Numbered from the stretch's first letter, positions 53,907-64,000 are shown. The stretch: 64,000 bases of DNA from Epinephelus fuscoguttatus (GCF_011397635.1 NC_064761.1:28623643-28687642), one strand, 5' to 3'. The notes: generated from the letters alone by a model not told the origin. Numbers and translations are program-made.

Positions 53907-55862
53907 TTTATTAAAGAATTTATACAGTACAGTGAATATTTACAAATATGTACAAAAGATTATAGAAAGGCACATTTTACAGATTAAATTCCTCGGGAGG
54001 TAAAAATATATATAACTAACAGTGTCCCATTCCCCAAAATCTATCATCTGTATCATGGTATTTACATAACTGTACAAGTAACTTGGTTTTCGCAATTTCT
54101 TCTCCTGTTTTCAGTGCAAAAGTTAAACATTTCCACTTCTTTAAAGTAGGTAGAAATAAAGTCACAATGATTACAGTACCGATCTCTAAAGAGCCAAGGT
54201 TTAGATGAATAAAAGAGCATTAGTCGAGATTTAAAAAGTCACATGCAGAGAAGAAATTGCAGTCAAGAGAGACAACATTTATATAAACTGTGCTTTCAAC
54301 TTCACACTGAGCATCATGCACTTCGTGTAACTTTAACAGAACTGTAAGTGGACAAAATGTCAGGTGCTTCTTTGAGGTAACAGCTTCAAAGTAACATCTC
54401 TCAGAGGCGTAGCAGTAAAAATAGGTTTTTAAAACAACGTTTGCATGTTCAGATGTTTCAGTAAAAGTCACAAAGTTTATACAACAACAAAACTAAAGCA
54501 CACTGAGGTGAAAAAAAGTTAAGACAAGTTAGCAACAGCTTACATCTGGCTACAGTTTACAGTAAGGCACATTGTTACAGGTCCCACAGTCACATAGAGT
54601 GCTGGGAGCCAGAGTGGTGAATGCTCTGTTGGTTAGATAATACATGAAGGTAAATCCACTGCACCATATTGCATAAAACACCTCAAGAAATTCATATTGG
54701 CAGTTATATTCTTCTTTTTTGCAGCCAAGTCACCAGAAGACATGTTACATTTGCATGTTTCACCTGTGTTATATCGACGTTTCTAGTAGATGAGCGTACT
54801 TTGTCATCAGGGGGAGGGCAGGAGGGTGGCTGGTGTGTCGCCTAGGTGAGCTGCAGACCACTGTTCGAGACCAACAACAACAAAACGGTTGTGATTTTAG
54901 CGAGTCATTGACGTTTTTACAGCTGCTTTTCATCTAATGTAAGTGTTTTGCAGTGACCCATCCATATTTTTCCAGCGGGCAGATATCACTGCTTTTTCAA
55001 GTGGAAATTGTGTCCCCAAAAAAGGGTACTGTAAGCCCAAACATGGTCTTTTCCTAACCATAACCAAGTTTTTTTGTGCCAGAGACAAGTTGTTGAAATG
55101 AGTTTTGCAATTGGAAATAAAATAATTGCAGATGTAACAAATCTGTGGTTTGCAGAAACGTACAATTCCAACATTTCTTCTGGCGACTGGGCTAGAAATG
55201 CACTGATCTGATATCTGGTTCGAATATCGGCCCAGATATCATCAAAACAGATGGATAAGATATCCGAAAATGCAAACTATACCTAAGGTGATCGGAGGCA
55301 ACGCGAGCTACGTCAAACGTCATGGAGCGAAGGAGAGAATCTGCTGTGTGGAGGTTTTTCACACTGTTTCAACTGCTGTCGCACAATTGTTTGTTTCTGT
55401 TAAAAAATAAATAGTTCATTATTGCATTAATCTGTTTCATCTTGTTTCATTTTATCTTAGGAAAGAACTGTGTAGTCATCAATGCCTGATGGTCATTATA
55501 ATCATGAAATTTAACTTGAGGTGTTTTACCCAATAGGACATCAGTACCTCCTGAACTGTTAAGGTAAATCCAGTCTCAGTATGCGAGGCTCTGACGTGAC
55601 GAGTACCCATCTCTTTGGATACAAAACATGCACCAAGAGTGAAGTTATATTTAAGTGTCATACATACAAGGAGCTCTTTACAAAATATCTTACAGTATTC
55701 ACACACATATTGTTTTAAATAACAGTTTTGTGGATGTATATACAAGGCGGTGAGAGCTCTGTATCGTTTGAGAAATAAGTTACAGTTGGGTGTATAAATT
55801 ATTTACTTTTAAGTGCTGAAATGGACTGAAGGGCGTTCAACAGCGGTGTCCTTTCTTCGAGG
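53907..55862 (-). other. lipc: Possible lipc 3' UTR
   Basis: The - strand downstream of the lipase stop shows no other gene, and AATAAA on the - strand (TTTATT at 53907-53912) is a candidate polyadenylation signal about 2 kb beyond the stop. A family F element (55010-55195) lies inside. The limit is inferred only from that hexamer and may be wrong. Confidence 0.3.
55010..55195 (+). mobile_element. Family F DNA element fragment
   Basis: Contains AACATGGTCTTTTCCTAACC, TTTTTTTGTGCCAGAGACAA and the terminal GTTTGCAGAAACGTACAATT CCAACATTTCTTCTGGCGAC-like end that equals the right end of the 30405-30780 copy. Confidence 0.6.
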
Positions 55863-55884
55863 TCAGTGGTTCTCCAGAGTTACT
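55863..55884 (-). CDS. lipc: Possible alternative terminal exon of lipc
   Basis: If the GTGAGT at 55961-55966 is used, an 82-bp intron would end at TTTCTCTGTTTCTAG (acceptor 55885-55886). The frame would then continue AGA GTA ACT CTG GAG AAC CAC TGA, adding VTLENH after RTPRR. Both splice sites look good, but there is no independent evidence of use. Confidence 0.35.
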
Positions 55885-55962
55885 CTAGAAACAGAGAAAA
55901 GTGTTTTTATTTAAGAGCAATGACGGTGATGTTAAAGTGATAAGGAAAGTGCGGGGGATAAC

Positions 55963-56074
55963 TCACCTCCTGGGAGTTCGTTTCGATTTCGCCCTCCACG
56001 CATCCTTACATCTAACAAATGTGACCTCTTGGGTTAATTTCAGAGCTTCTGGGTCTTTTACGCAGAACACCATC
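55963..56074 (-). CDS. lipc: lipc exon 9: C-terminus and stop
   Basis: Acceptor TTTCAG|GATGGT, entering in phase 2. It encodes [20 protein letters not shown] and [16 protein letters not shown], then TGA. The basic tail resembles the KSKTSKRKIR end of human LIPC, a likely heparan sulfate contact. The stop TGA is embedded in AGGAG|GTGAGT, a perfect 5' splice site. Confidence 0.9.
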
Positions 56075-59000
56075 CTGAAAAGAAATTCAGAATTTTCTAC
56101 TTTTATCACTTCTACTGCAAAAAATAATGCTAAAATTGTGTTTTTTAACATATTTGCAGTATTTTTCTGGCCTTTTTCATAAAGTAGCACATCTTACTTT
56201 TGTTGGGTCTCTCCAGCTCTGATGCGGATTTTATGAACCTCCACATCTGCACTGTCCGAGTCACCGGACCACCATGAAGAAACCATCTTCAACATGTTGG
56301 AAGCTGACCACCCATTTGTCTCCTCCCATTTAAACTTCACCATCAGCAGATCTCCGATATCTTTCTCTGTCACCAGCAGGAATGAATGTGTCTTATTTGT
56401 TGCTATTTTCTCCTTCCTGTCGGACACAAACAGAGAGAGGTGTTAGTATTCCGCTTGCAGCCAGCGGGAATATTTTATTTAGCTTAGCCTCGTAAACTCT
56501 GCACCATAAATCACAGTGACATAACCCCACAAATGCTGCCAGATCCACGGTTATATCTCTGTTAATGGTTTATACTTCACGCTGCTTCTTTTGACTACTG
56601 TGCGACTGTTACAGAACAACTCATAACTCGCGAGATGAAAGTCACGGTGCTGTAATTATCTTTTATGAAGGCTTTTAAACACTTACAGTTTGAGCTCCAG
56701 GTTTTCACTCTCTCCTTTTGTTCCGTACAGCGAGACAGTGAGTGACGGCTCCATCTCCGAGTGATTCACCTTACTGGAGAAGTGGATCTTCAGCTGGTAG
56801 TGGTAAACTGCAGAGCAAGAGAGCGTGTGGGACATTTTAAACATGCATGTAGGCTGCTGGAGTGAAGCTGCTCCAAGTTATTTTGAGTCAGTTTGCAAAA
56901 CTAAGAAACTGAAACACTACTGAGCTCAGACAGTCTTGAAATCCTTTTTAATCAGAGCAGGGTTTTTCAGAATTAACCACTGGACCTTGATTGTGCAATA
57001 TTATTACTTCATCTGACTCAGGCGGGAAATTGTGCAACTTTGGCACAAACTGAATTACCCACTTCAACACCAATAAAGTCCACTGACCTCTGAAAGGCAT
57101 GGAGGCCCGCGTCTTGGTGTACATCTGAACGTTGCGCGCCTTGCGGACCTTGCTGATGTCGTAGCCCACCGCGTTGCAGCGGCTTTTGCGGCAACTGAGA
57201 CACATGCCGCGGTCGAACATGTCGTTGCTGCCACACCTGTAGGCCTTGGCCGCTTCCTGCTCGTTCAGCAGGGAGTCTATGAACAGGTGGACCGAGCGCT
57301 CGTGTTCACACTTTACTGCATCGGTGATGGCTGAGGAGGAAAGAGGGAACTGTATTTAATTACATAGTTATGTCAAGTTGTTAGTTTTCCATTCTTTTAC
57401 TAGGCAAACTAAGACTGATTTATTTTAGGCATCAATCCTCTGCCATGTTTAGAGCCCTCTGTTCACTGTCAGAGTGACCTGGATGGTGTCGTTATGCAAC
57501 TGACAGTAACAATGTTCACTGCTTAGACTGATTAATGACTAGTACAACAATAACAAGTAGCTGCAGTGTTGTTGAAGCTGCTGGACTCTGTGTGTAATTA
57601 CTAATGATCACAAAAATGTGCACTGTAACCTGGTGGTAACAAATACATTATTGTTTAATAGTTAATATAATATAACACTGCTTTATTATGTGAAGCCAAA
57701 AACTAACTCTGAGTCTGTTTGCCGGTTTAAAAACAGCACCCATGGTCATAACTGCTCTGTGTTTAGTTATGGAAAATCATACATAAATTTGTCTTAAGTA
57801 TTTCAGGGAGAAATATGTGTCAGGGGAAAAAAACTTCATTAACAGTTACATCAAAAGGTGTTCTTACCAAACAACCCTAAGTTAGCGATCTTCTCCAGCG
57901 CCCCTCTGAGGTTGCAGCCTGGCTGGAAGCTGCCTCCGTTGGGGTAAATGTCCACATGGCCGACAGGCTGCTGGATGCCGATGCTGAGCCCCAGGGAGCC
58001 CCGCGTGAAGGTGTGGAGGACGTCCACAAAGTGAGCGTCATCAGGGGACAGACGCCTGTGGGCGTGCTCGCCCTCAAAGTCGGGACCAGCTGGGTCCAGA
58101 CCTGCAGACAGAGACAGGTAACAGTGAATCAACCAGTCAGCTCACGATTTACTGATCTTTTACCAAACTGAACTGGAAGACATCAAAAAGGTAGAGTTGT
58201 TTTTTCTTACCAGTTATTCTTCCGACTTTATTGGTTGCATGGCTTCCAGCAAATCCTGCCACATGAGCTCCGAGGCTGTAGCCAATCAGGTGGATGTTCT
58301 CCAGAGGCATGTTTGTGGTTTCCTTTATAGAAATATTTATGATTAATTTCAATTCAATAAGCTTTATTGGCATGGCATTTCATATGTGTTGCCAAAGTAC
58401 AATTACAATTTAAGTCAGTGAATTCAGACACAGTTTACAGCAATGTATTGATACAAAATCATGACATAAATTTTAAAGGGAAAAAAAAAACATATTAAGT
58501 GAAGGAGTCAGTAAAAAGGCAGAGTGTGATCTGTGAGGAGATAAACTACATGTTGTTGTTAGGCTGTCTCTCAGGCTGTGACATGCACTGATATATCCTG
58601 CTGCATTTATGGCGCTGACACTATTTTCTCCAAGTACATGTTGCATTTTAGTCTGGTCAGAGAGTGAATCAAAATCTTGGAGTTTACATTTAATTAATTA
58701 AAATATGATTTAGGAAATCAGCGAGACAAACATTCTCTTGCACAGATAAAGTGACACATCCTGTTTCAAAATGACCTGTGAGTGACATGTATCAGAATAG
58801 TACTACTTTACTTTAAGCTGTGTTAAGACAATATGAATTACTAATGGTTAATAAATTGTCTGTAACAGTGATTTGGATTGTTGTGGTGAGTAAAAGCTCT
58901 ATTAGCAGCTCTCTGGTGTTGTAAAATACAGGTTCATTTACTTATTGGTGGTTAGAGAAACTCATGACCACCTGTTTAAAATAAGTATCTGCTACATATA

Positions 59001-60531
59001 ATGTACTTCTTAGGCATTTGAGTATCATCCCAGTTAAATGTGTCACTGGTGATGAAGGAGAATCCTTATTTGGGTAGCTGCAGTCAATCTCTTATTCTTG
59101 TGATTAAAAATACACTGAGGCTCAATTCTGAGATTGACAGGTGGAACATTACTGGGTTGAGACATAAAGTTTTGACCCCACTGACCTCAATCCAGTCGAT
59201 GAAGCGAGCAATCTCGTGCCCCACTGCTTTGGTGTTCTGAGCTGCGATGATGTAGTGGTTCTGTGCCGAGGTGAGCCAGTCCACCACGATGACGTTGGCC
59301 GTCTGCTCTCTGTCATACAGTGCTGAGACCAGCTTTGCCACCCAGCTTTCAAACAGCCCGCTCAGCTGTTGGAATGACAGTCAAAGCATTAAACTTACCA
59401 TTAATGTGAATAAACCTGGAATTATTTAAAGGAAGTTCAGGCTGTATTGTAAAATCAGAGCCCCTCCAGTCCAGTTCATCTCTACAGAATGTTCTTTGGT
59501 ATTAACGACATGTTGCTGCTTGTCGAGAAAGTAAGTTGCGTGAATTTGACGAGACTTAATGACACTGGAATTTGGTGAAATAATGACACACTACAAGTCA
59601 CAGGTGGTTTCTTTTTCTAAACCAAAAGAGATTCAAGTGAAACAAGGCCCGTGGGTGTTTTAAAGACAGGGGCAGGTCACGACAGGCTGAAGCATCTCAC
59701 TCACCGTCCACCCGTGGATTACTAGGAAGGTTTTGGAGGTGCTGTTGAAGGTGCAAGCTGCCAGGGAGTCCGAGTTGCCGGGAACGATGTAGCACAGGTC
59801 GTCATCAGGATGGGATGGTTTGCGGAGGGAGAATTTCGCAACAGTTTGATTGCTGTCATCCTTGTGGTTGAACAGGTCTTTCAGAGGGTCGAGGAAGTTA
59901 CCTGGGAGAGAGGAGGGTTGACAGATGAGCTGTGCGAACAAAATGTTAGGCCTCTGGTGTTTTTCTCAGATGTGTAAATCTGGTCTAATGTTCTGTCTGG
60001 GAGGTCGGAGACGCCTGACTAGCTAACTGAGTGACTAGCTCCAATAAGCCCCGGCCCCTTAGGGCCCCTCAGTAAATGAGCTTCCACCTTAGACAAGATC
60101 AGGGGTTATAGTGGTTCACTTGGTCAGACTGAGTGCCATAGAAACCACAGAGAGTTTTCCCAGCTTTGTTCCTGCCACCTCACCGACTATAATCTGCCCA
60201 ACTTTCAGTGGTCCTTACACAGTCAGCTGACTCAACTCAACTGGTTTCAGAGTGGGGGTGGGGAGCTGGATGCAGGACACAGACACTTAAGGCTTTACAT
60301 GCCAAGGGCTGAAGCAGTTTAGTTGATAATCATAAACTTAATTCATGTTAAGAAGCCTGAATATTTTCACCACTGTGTTCCTCTCCTGCGCTCTGACAGT
60401 GACAATCATTTCCATCTTGTCTCTCATGGCTAATAGTAGTCATTAGAAGTTGGGTATAAGCCAGACACCACAAAGACAAGTTTAGTCATAGACACGTGAT
60501 ACATAGTGTCGTTAATGTTACTCTCAGAGTC

Positions 60532-60574
<43 letters not shown>

Positions 60575-60825
60575 CTCATACACAAGTACACCGCGCGTAA
60601 ATTACAGACACATTTTCCCTCATTGGATTCTTTTCCACCGCCGCTATCTGCACCGTTAAATCCTCCACTGCCGCACAAGCGCGTGTCGATGTGTGTGAGA
60701 GTAAATGTTAAAACCTGCAACTCACCAAAAATAGAATCGGCGAGCTCTTCTTCCACAGACGTCACACTCTGCACAGCTGCATTCAACACCAGAAAGTACA
60801 GAAACCGGACTCTCCACGCTTTCAT
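55963..60825 (-). CDS. lipc: Hepatic-type triglyceride lipase (whole gene)
   Basis: Nine coding exons on the - strand: 60726-60825, 59705-59901, 59186-59365, 58211-58322, 57868-58101, 57088-57330, 56687-56807, 56198-56416 and 55963-56074. All junctions are GT-AG and in frame, giving 505 residues (human LIPC 499). It is a secreted lipase that hydrolyses triglycerides and phospholipids of lipoproteins at cell-surface heparan sulfate. Visible parts: signal peptide 1-23, Ser175 in GYSLG, Asp199 in LDPAGP, a 22-residue lid loop between PGC and KC, His289 in RSVHLF, and a C-terminal PLAT domain. LPL, LIPG and LIPC are close relatives. LIPC is favoured by the 22-residue lid with AIT (LIPG has 19), the 73-codon exon 8, [15 protein letters not shown] and the convergent ADAM10-like neighbour. 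Exon 6 however looks most like LPL. Confidence 0.92.
56198..56416 (-). CDS. lipc: lipc exon 8: PLAT domain
   Basis: 73 codons, acceptor CGACAG|GAAGGA, donor CAAAA|GTAAGA. It encodes [43 protein letters not shown] and [12 protein letters not shown]. Length and the extra loop before SSWWSG follow LIPC (SNKTYSF to KAGETQQ) rather than the shorter LPL exon. Confidence 0.95.
56687..56807 (-). CDS. lipc: lipc exon 7: start of PLAT domain
   Basis: 121 bp, the length of LPL exon 7. Acceptor CTGCAG|TTTACC, donor AAACT|GTAAGT. Encodes [20 protein letters not shown] and [20 protein letters not shown], matching VYHYQFKIQFINQTE and TMSLLGTKE of LIPC. Confidence 0.95.
57088..57330 (-). CDS. lipc: lipc exon 6: catalytic His and heparin-binding region
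   Basis: 243 bp, as in LPL. Acceptor CCTCAG|CCATCA, donor AGAG|GTCAGT. It encodes [54 protein letters not shown] and [22 protein letters not shown] text. His289 is the third triad residue. The basic segment around KVRKARNV is a heparan-sulfate-type patch. Confidence 0.96.
57868..58101 (-). CDS. lipc: lipc exon 5: catalytic Asp and lid
   Basis: 234 bp, identical in length to LPL exon 5. Acceptor CTGCAG|GTCTGG, donor TTTG|GTAAGA. Encodes [55 protein letters not shown] and the first part of the lid, [15 protein letters not shown]. Asp199 is the triad Asp. Confidence 0.97.
58211..58322 (-). CDS. lipc: lipc exon 4: nucleophile elbow
   Basis: Acceptor ATAAAG|GAAACC, donor AACTG|GTAAGA; phase 0 to 1. 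Encodes [20 protein letters not shown] and [22 protein letters not shown] carries the nucleophile Ser175. Confidence 0.95.
58344..58680 (-). mobile_element. LINE-like 3' end in lipc intron 3
   Basis: ATTTCAATTCAATAAGCTTT ATTGGCATGGCA at 58344 is, on the - strand, the TGCCAATAAAGCTTATTGAATTGAA tail common to teleost L2-type ends, followed by an AT-rich 3' UTR. No coding remnant is visible. Confidence 0.6.
59186..59365 (-). CDS. lipc: lipc exon 3: lipase N-terminal domain
   Basis: 60 codons in phase 0, the usual LPL exon 3 length. Acceptor CAACAG|CTGAGC, donor TTGAG|GTCAGT. Encodes [20 protein letters not shown] and [20 protein letters not shown], ending [12 protein letters not shown]. Confidence 0.96.
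59705..59901 (-). CDS. lipc: lipc exon 2: lipase N-terminal domain
   Basis: Acceptor TCCCAG|GTAACT, donor GGACG|GTGAGT; phase 1 to 0. It encodes [20 protein letters not shown] and ends [11 protein letters not shown], the conserved IHGWT oxyanion-hole segment of the lipase family. Sequons NQT and NST are present. Confidence 0.95.
60535..60572 (+). repeat. CA microsatellite in lipc intron 1
   Basis: About 18 uninterrupted CA units, 154 bp beyond the exon 1 donor. Likely polymorphic. Confidence 0.97.
60726..60825 (-). CDS. lipc: lipc exon 1: start codon and signal peptide
   Basis: Encodes [20 protein letters not shown] and [13 protein letters not shown]; donor TTTTTG|GTGAGT, phase 1. A basic N-terminus followed by a hydrophobic core and small residues is a clear secretory signal. 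No upstream in-frame ATG competes. Confidence 0.9.
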
Positions 60826-60939
60826 CTCTTTTACAAATGTGTCCTTTCAAAATGAAAAAATAAATGTCTTCAGTGATTAAATCAAGTGAATCGGAGCTGG
60901 CAGCGGAAGAGCGTGTGTGTATTCCTCTTCAGGATAATT

Positions 60940-61035
60940 CAGTGCGTCCTGTTGCGCGCAGAGCGCTGATATCTGAACCACCTTGAACTGTCCGCGTCTT
61001 AAATAGCAACGCTGACAAGCCATTGGCTGCTGACC
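60940..61035 (-). promoter_or_regulatory. lipc: Likely lipc core promoter
   Basis: On the - strand a TATA-like CTATTTAAGA lies at 60999-61008, about 175 bp before the start codon, putting a transcription start near 60970. Just downstream is GTTCAAGGTGG, close to the NR5A (LRH-1) site TCAAGGYCR. A GC-box-like GGGCGGGG (+ strand) is at about 61040. Known LIPC promoters respond to liver nuclear receptors; the link here is inference. Confidence 0.5.
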
Positions 61036-61039
61036 TCCG

Positions 61040-61747
61040 GGCGGGGAATGGAAAATTATGTGTAAGGTAAATCATTAGACGGCTTTAACAACAGTGGTCA
61101 GCGGCGTGGCCTCTCATTAAAACACTTTTATTAATGTCTCTAAGTTTATTAAATGTATGACGACATGATTGACGGTGCTGCATGTTGGGCTGATTGCTTT
61201 ATTGTTTTCCCCTTTCCTTAATTGATTAATGATTGATTGAATACTTAAATAATTGATTGAATGAATGATGAAAAGGCAATGATAACAATAAAACCTCATT
61301 TATACAGAAAATTTTACATAAGATTTAAAATACAGACCATAGACAGTTGCAAGAAATTAGACACTGAAAACAAAGCAAAATATGGATTTTTGACTTTTAA
61401 AATGATAAGATATAGTAAAAGTTTATCAATGTTTTTAAAGCTTGTTTGAAAAGGTGAGTTTCAACGAGAGCTAAGGAAATAAAAAATGAACTTGCTCAAC
61501 AAAAACTGACATTTCATGCCATTTTTGCCAGCAAATAGTAAGGTCAGAGACGAGCAAAATAGACAGGGTTTTCACTGTCCCCTTTGAGACAAGCACTCCC
61601 AGGATTCTGTAGTTAAAAGATCACATTTTGCCGTTGTATTAGATATGATAAGTTAAAGAAAATAAATGAAAAAGACAAGAAACAAGCTGGGATAAGTGTC
61701 TTCTCAGGCTGTTCTTTGAAAGTTTACCAGCACTGCAGCCCCATTGT
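61040..61747. other. lipc 5' flank, nothing recognised
   Basis: AT-rich upstream sequence. TCTAATGATTTACC on the - strand at 61066-61079 resembles an HNF1 half-palindrome but is imperfect. No other element was identified. Confidence 0.35.
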
Positions 61748-62108
61748 TTAAAGGTACAGTGTGTAAGATTTATATTGTCAGACATGGGATTATTCATAAC
61801 TATATTTTGCGTATAATCACCTGAGAATAAGAATAGCTGTGTTTTGGATACCTTAGAATGAGCCGTTTATATCTATACATGGAGCATGCCCTCACCCATT
61901 GGAGTCCGCCATGTTTTTCTACAGTAGCCCAGAATGGACAAACCAAACACTGGCTCTAGATATGACCAAATCTGCTTTTGTGTTTTCATGTGTTCTCATT
62001 TTCGCTTTGGCCGCCCTACACGCTTGGCACACAGGAGACGTTCCAGTTGGTTGCAGTCTGCAGCCCTCACATCTAGATGCCGCTAAATCCTTCACACTGG
62101 ACCTTCAA
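61748..62108 (+). mobile_element. Complete MITE with ~25-bp TIRs
   Basis: The left end TTAAAGGTACAGTGTGTAAG ATTTA and the reverse complement of the right end TTGAAGGTCCAGTGTGAAGG ATTTAG form an inverted pair over 361 bp. Internal phrases such as GAGTCCGCCATGTTTTTCTA and GTAGCCCAGAATGGACAAAC are common in teleost repeats. A 105-codon open frame starting inside it is not a gene. Confidence 0.8.
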
Positions 62109-64000
62109 GAAGTTCATATTGCAACAGCCGTTAGGTCCTTCTGTGCCTGGATGCTGGATGTTTTCACCAGTCTGGAATTTATTATGTCACTACAAGTGAT
62201 TATATTTAGAAGTTAGAAGGAACAGCAAAAATGTGCTTTAAACCCTCGTGTATAGGTGAAAGGTCACATTAATACTTTCATTATAATCAATTAAAATGCA
62301 TTTGCAACTACTTGCCTCTAGTTTTCCAAACCAAAACTGACTTATTTACAGTTTTGGTTCCTTTTAAAAGCGTTTATAGTTTACGTGCTACTAAAATGTT
62401 TCCCCTCATGAGAAAATTTTGTTAACAGCTTATTTAAACAGCGCTGTTTTCCCTTTCTTAGTAATTACAAGCTGCACCAGTGATGAACTTTCAGACACCT
62501 GGGTCATGTTGTTGTCAGTATTTACAGTCAGTTGGTGTGACGCAGGCCGGACAAGCAGGTCATGACTGTTTTTCAGGAGATGAGCTTCTGTTGTGCACCG
62601 AAGTGGACAAACTTAGAATATACATCACCGGTTACCTACATGGCTGCCTCACCCTGACATTCTGGGATGCAGGCAGCTTGGCTGGACATAAGGGGCCTCT
62701 TAAGGGCATTTTGGGGCCCCTTTGCACTGATCTGCTGTTGTCATGGCATCAGAGAGCTCATATGAGAGAGAGAATACAGAGGAGGCACAAACCTGCAGCA
62801 GGCAGTGTTACTTTTAATGAGGTGAAAGCTTGCAGGCATCAGATACTACATAGGTCTTTCTGTTGTTCAAAAATGCAGTCAGTAATTTGCATTATAGGTT
62901 ATCAGAAGAGGATTTTACAGATTTAGCATTACACTCCCTTAACTCCCTTAACCTTAAATGGATGCACCAGAACCAGAGATATCATCTTTTTTTTTTAATC
63001 CACATGTAGTGTCTTTCCCCCTACATCATCTCCCTACCCACTTACACTCTGTTTACGTGTTCACGTGAAGGGTCATCCACATTCAGTGCCATCCAAAGCC
63101 AACTAAAACTGGCTCTTTTGATAGCAAAGGTTGTCGACCCCTGTCCTGCACCTTAATGAGGGGTGCTTCATTCAGCTGTGAAGGTGACTTCAAATGGAGT
63201 TACACTCCGTGATGGGGTGGGAGGGTGCGGTTTGGGAAAGGCCTATTCTTTGTCCTTTTAAAAAAAACATTGCGCTTACATTAACCGCAATGCAACTCAC
63301 GCACACTGACAGTTCGGTTGGAGTTTTGGGTGTTTTTATGCTTGTAGCAACTACAACCTCGAGCTGCTAGCCTCCAGCAGGGATGAGGAGCAATCTACAA
63401 AGGTAAGCTAATTTTTTTCTAACTCCAGACCTCTGTTTTTCTTTTCATTTTAATCTCTTCAGCCTCAGCCGACTCAAGTGACATCACTTGAGGCAACTTA
63501 TTAGATTTTTTACACAAAATGCTTTATACAGTTCTTTACATGCAGGTTTTTAAAGACATGGCGTTGACTTTTATCTAATATATATATGAAGGATTTATGC
63601 AACTATTTGATCCTTATAAGTCTAATATTCATAAATGGTGATACTTAGAACATATTAGTAATGTATTATATTATGATTAATATAAAAGTCACCTCCTTAA
63701 ATGAGGTTCCAGCACTCAGACTCTTGGCATAGTGACATCTTGGCAAACTCAAACAACATTATCAAGCCTCAGCAACATTTGGACAGTGTGTGTGTTTCAA
63801 TTTGCTATCATCAAAGCCAAAGTTCTAAGTTTCCATTACTTCAAAACTCTGACCTTTGACCTATTGCATAAAGCCTTTCACTCACTAACTGGGTACAAAT
63901 GTTGTTACATGCCAGCCGGGGATTATGTGCTAAAGTTCGGGCAAGAATAGTTGGCTTCACAGCAGCTGATTTGTTGCCCAAAACTCTGGCTTGAGATGCC
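62109..64000. other. Intergenic, little recognised
   Basis: No conserved exon seen. CTTACATTAACCGCAATGCA ACTC near 63277-63300 is a diverged relative of the phrase in intron 8 near 34650. ORFs of 148 and 72 codons show no family likeness and no splice context. Confidence 0.4.

Noticed and set aside
57868..58101. Assignment of the lipase as endothelial lipase (LIPG)
   Set aside because: The lid loop between PGC and KC has 22 residues as in LIPC/LPL, not 19 as in LIPG, and the neighbourhood is that of LIPC.
61899..62216. 105-codon open frame beginning MESAMFFYSS
   Set aside because: It lies almost wholly inside a MITE with readable TIRs and matches common repeat phrases; no conserved protein features.
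62480..62926. 148-codon open frame on the + strand
   Set aside because: No recognisable domain, no splice-flanked conserved segment, and composition like surrounding non-coding sequence.
1..64000. CRISPR array, bacterial operon or prophage
   Set aside because: Tandem repeats present are microsatellites and one minisatellite without regular spacers; genes are intron-split vertebrate genes.

Overview
This window reads as nuclear genomic DNA from a bony fish, most likely a percomorph teleost. The basis is split genes with GT-AG introns, two vertebrate proteins that can be reconstructed exon by exon, and repeats typical of teleosts: L2-type LINE 3' ends, tRNA-derived SINEs, hAT-like and other TIR-bearing non-autonomous elements, and CA/TC/GTCT microsatellites. 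There is no operon structure and no CRISPR array. Nearly all open frames longer than 60 codons are chance frames or transposon remnants.

Two protein-coding genes are supported, arranged tail to tail. (1) A divergent ADAM10-like metalloprotease lies on the + strand, with 15 coding exons from 10208 to 51750. All exon junctions keep frame and give 681 residues: signal peptide, prodomain with a cysteine-switch Cys and a furin-type RVRR site, HELGHSLGSPH zinc site split across exons 9 and 10, disintegrin and cysteine-rich region, one transmembrane helix and a very short tail. (2) A hepatic-lipase-type (LIPC) gene lies on the - strand, with 9 coding exons from 60825 down to 55963, giving 505 residues with a Ser175-Asp199-His289 triad. 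LIPC and ADAM10 are also convergent neighbours in tetrapods, so the pair looks like a conserved or duplicated syntenic block.

Layout: 150-2925 is a decayed APE-RT LINE on the - strand. 2926-10207 is intergenic with SINEs and one nested LINE insertion. 10208-51750 is the ADAM10-like gene, whose long introns 1, 4, 6, 8, 9 and 12 are filled with repeats. 51751-55962 is the convergent intergenic/3' UTR region with a minisatellite and MITE-like repeats. 55963-60825 is the lipase, followed by a TATA-like promoter near 61000. 61010-64000 is 5' flank with one well-defined MITE.

The two proteins act separately. One is a membrane sheddase-like protease and the other a secreted lipoprotein lipase; their proximity reflects synteny rather than a shared pathway. 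The points most worth a second look are the pair of 1.25 kb inverted repeats enclosing ADAM10-like exons 5-6, the very short cytoplasmic tail and missing disintegrin cysteines of the ADAM10-like protein, and splice-donor sequences overlapping the ends of both reading frames.
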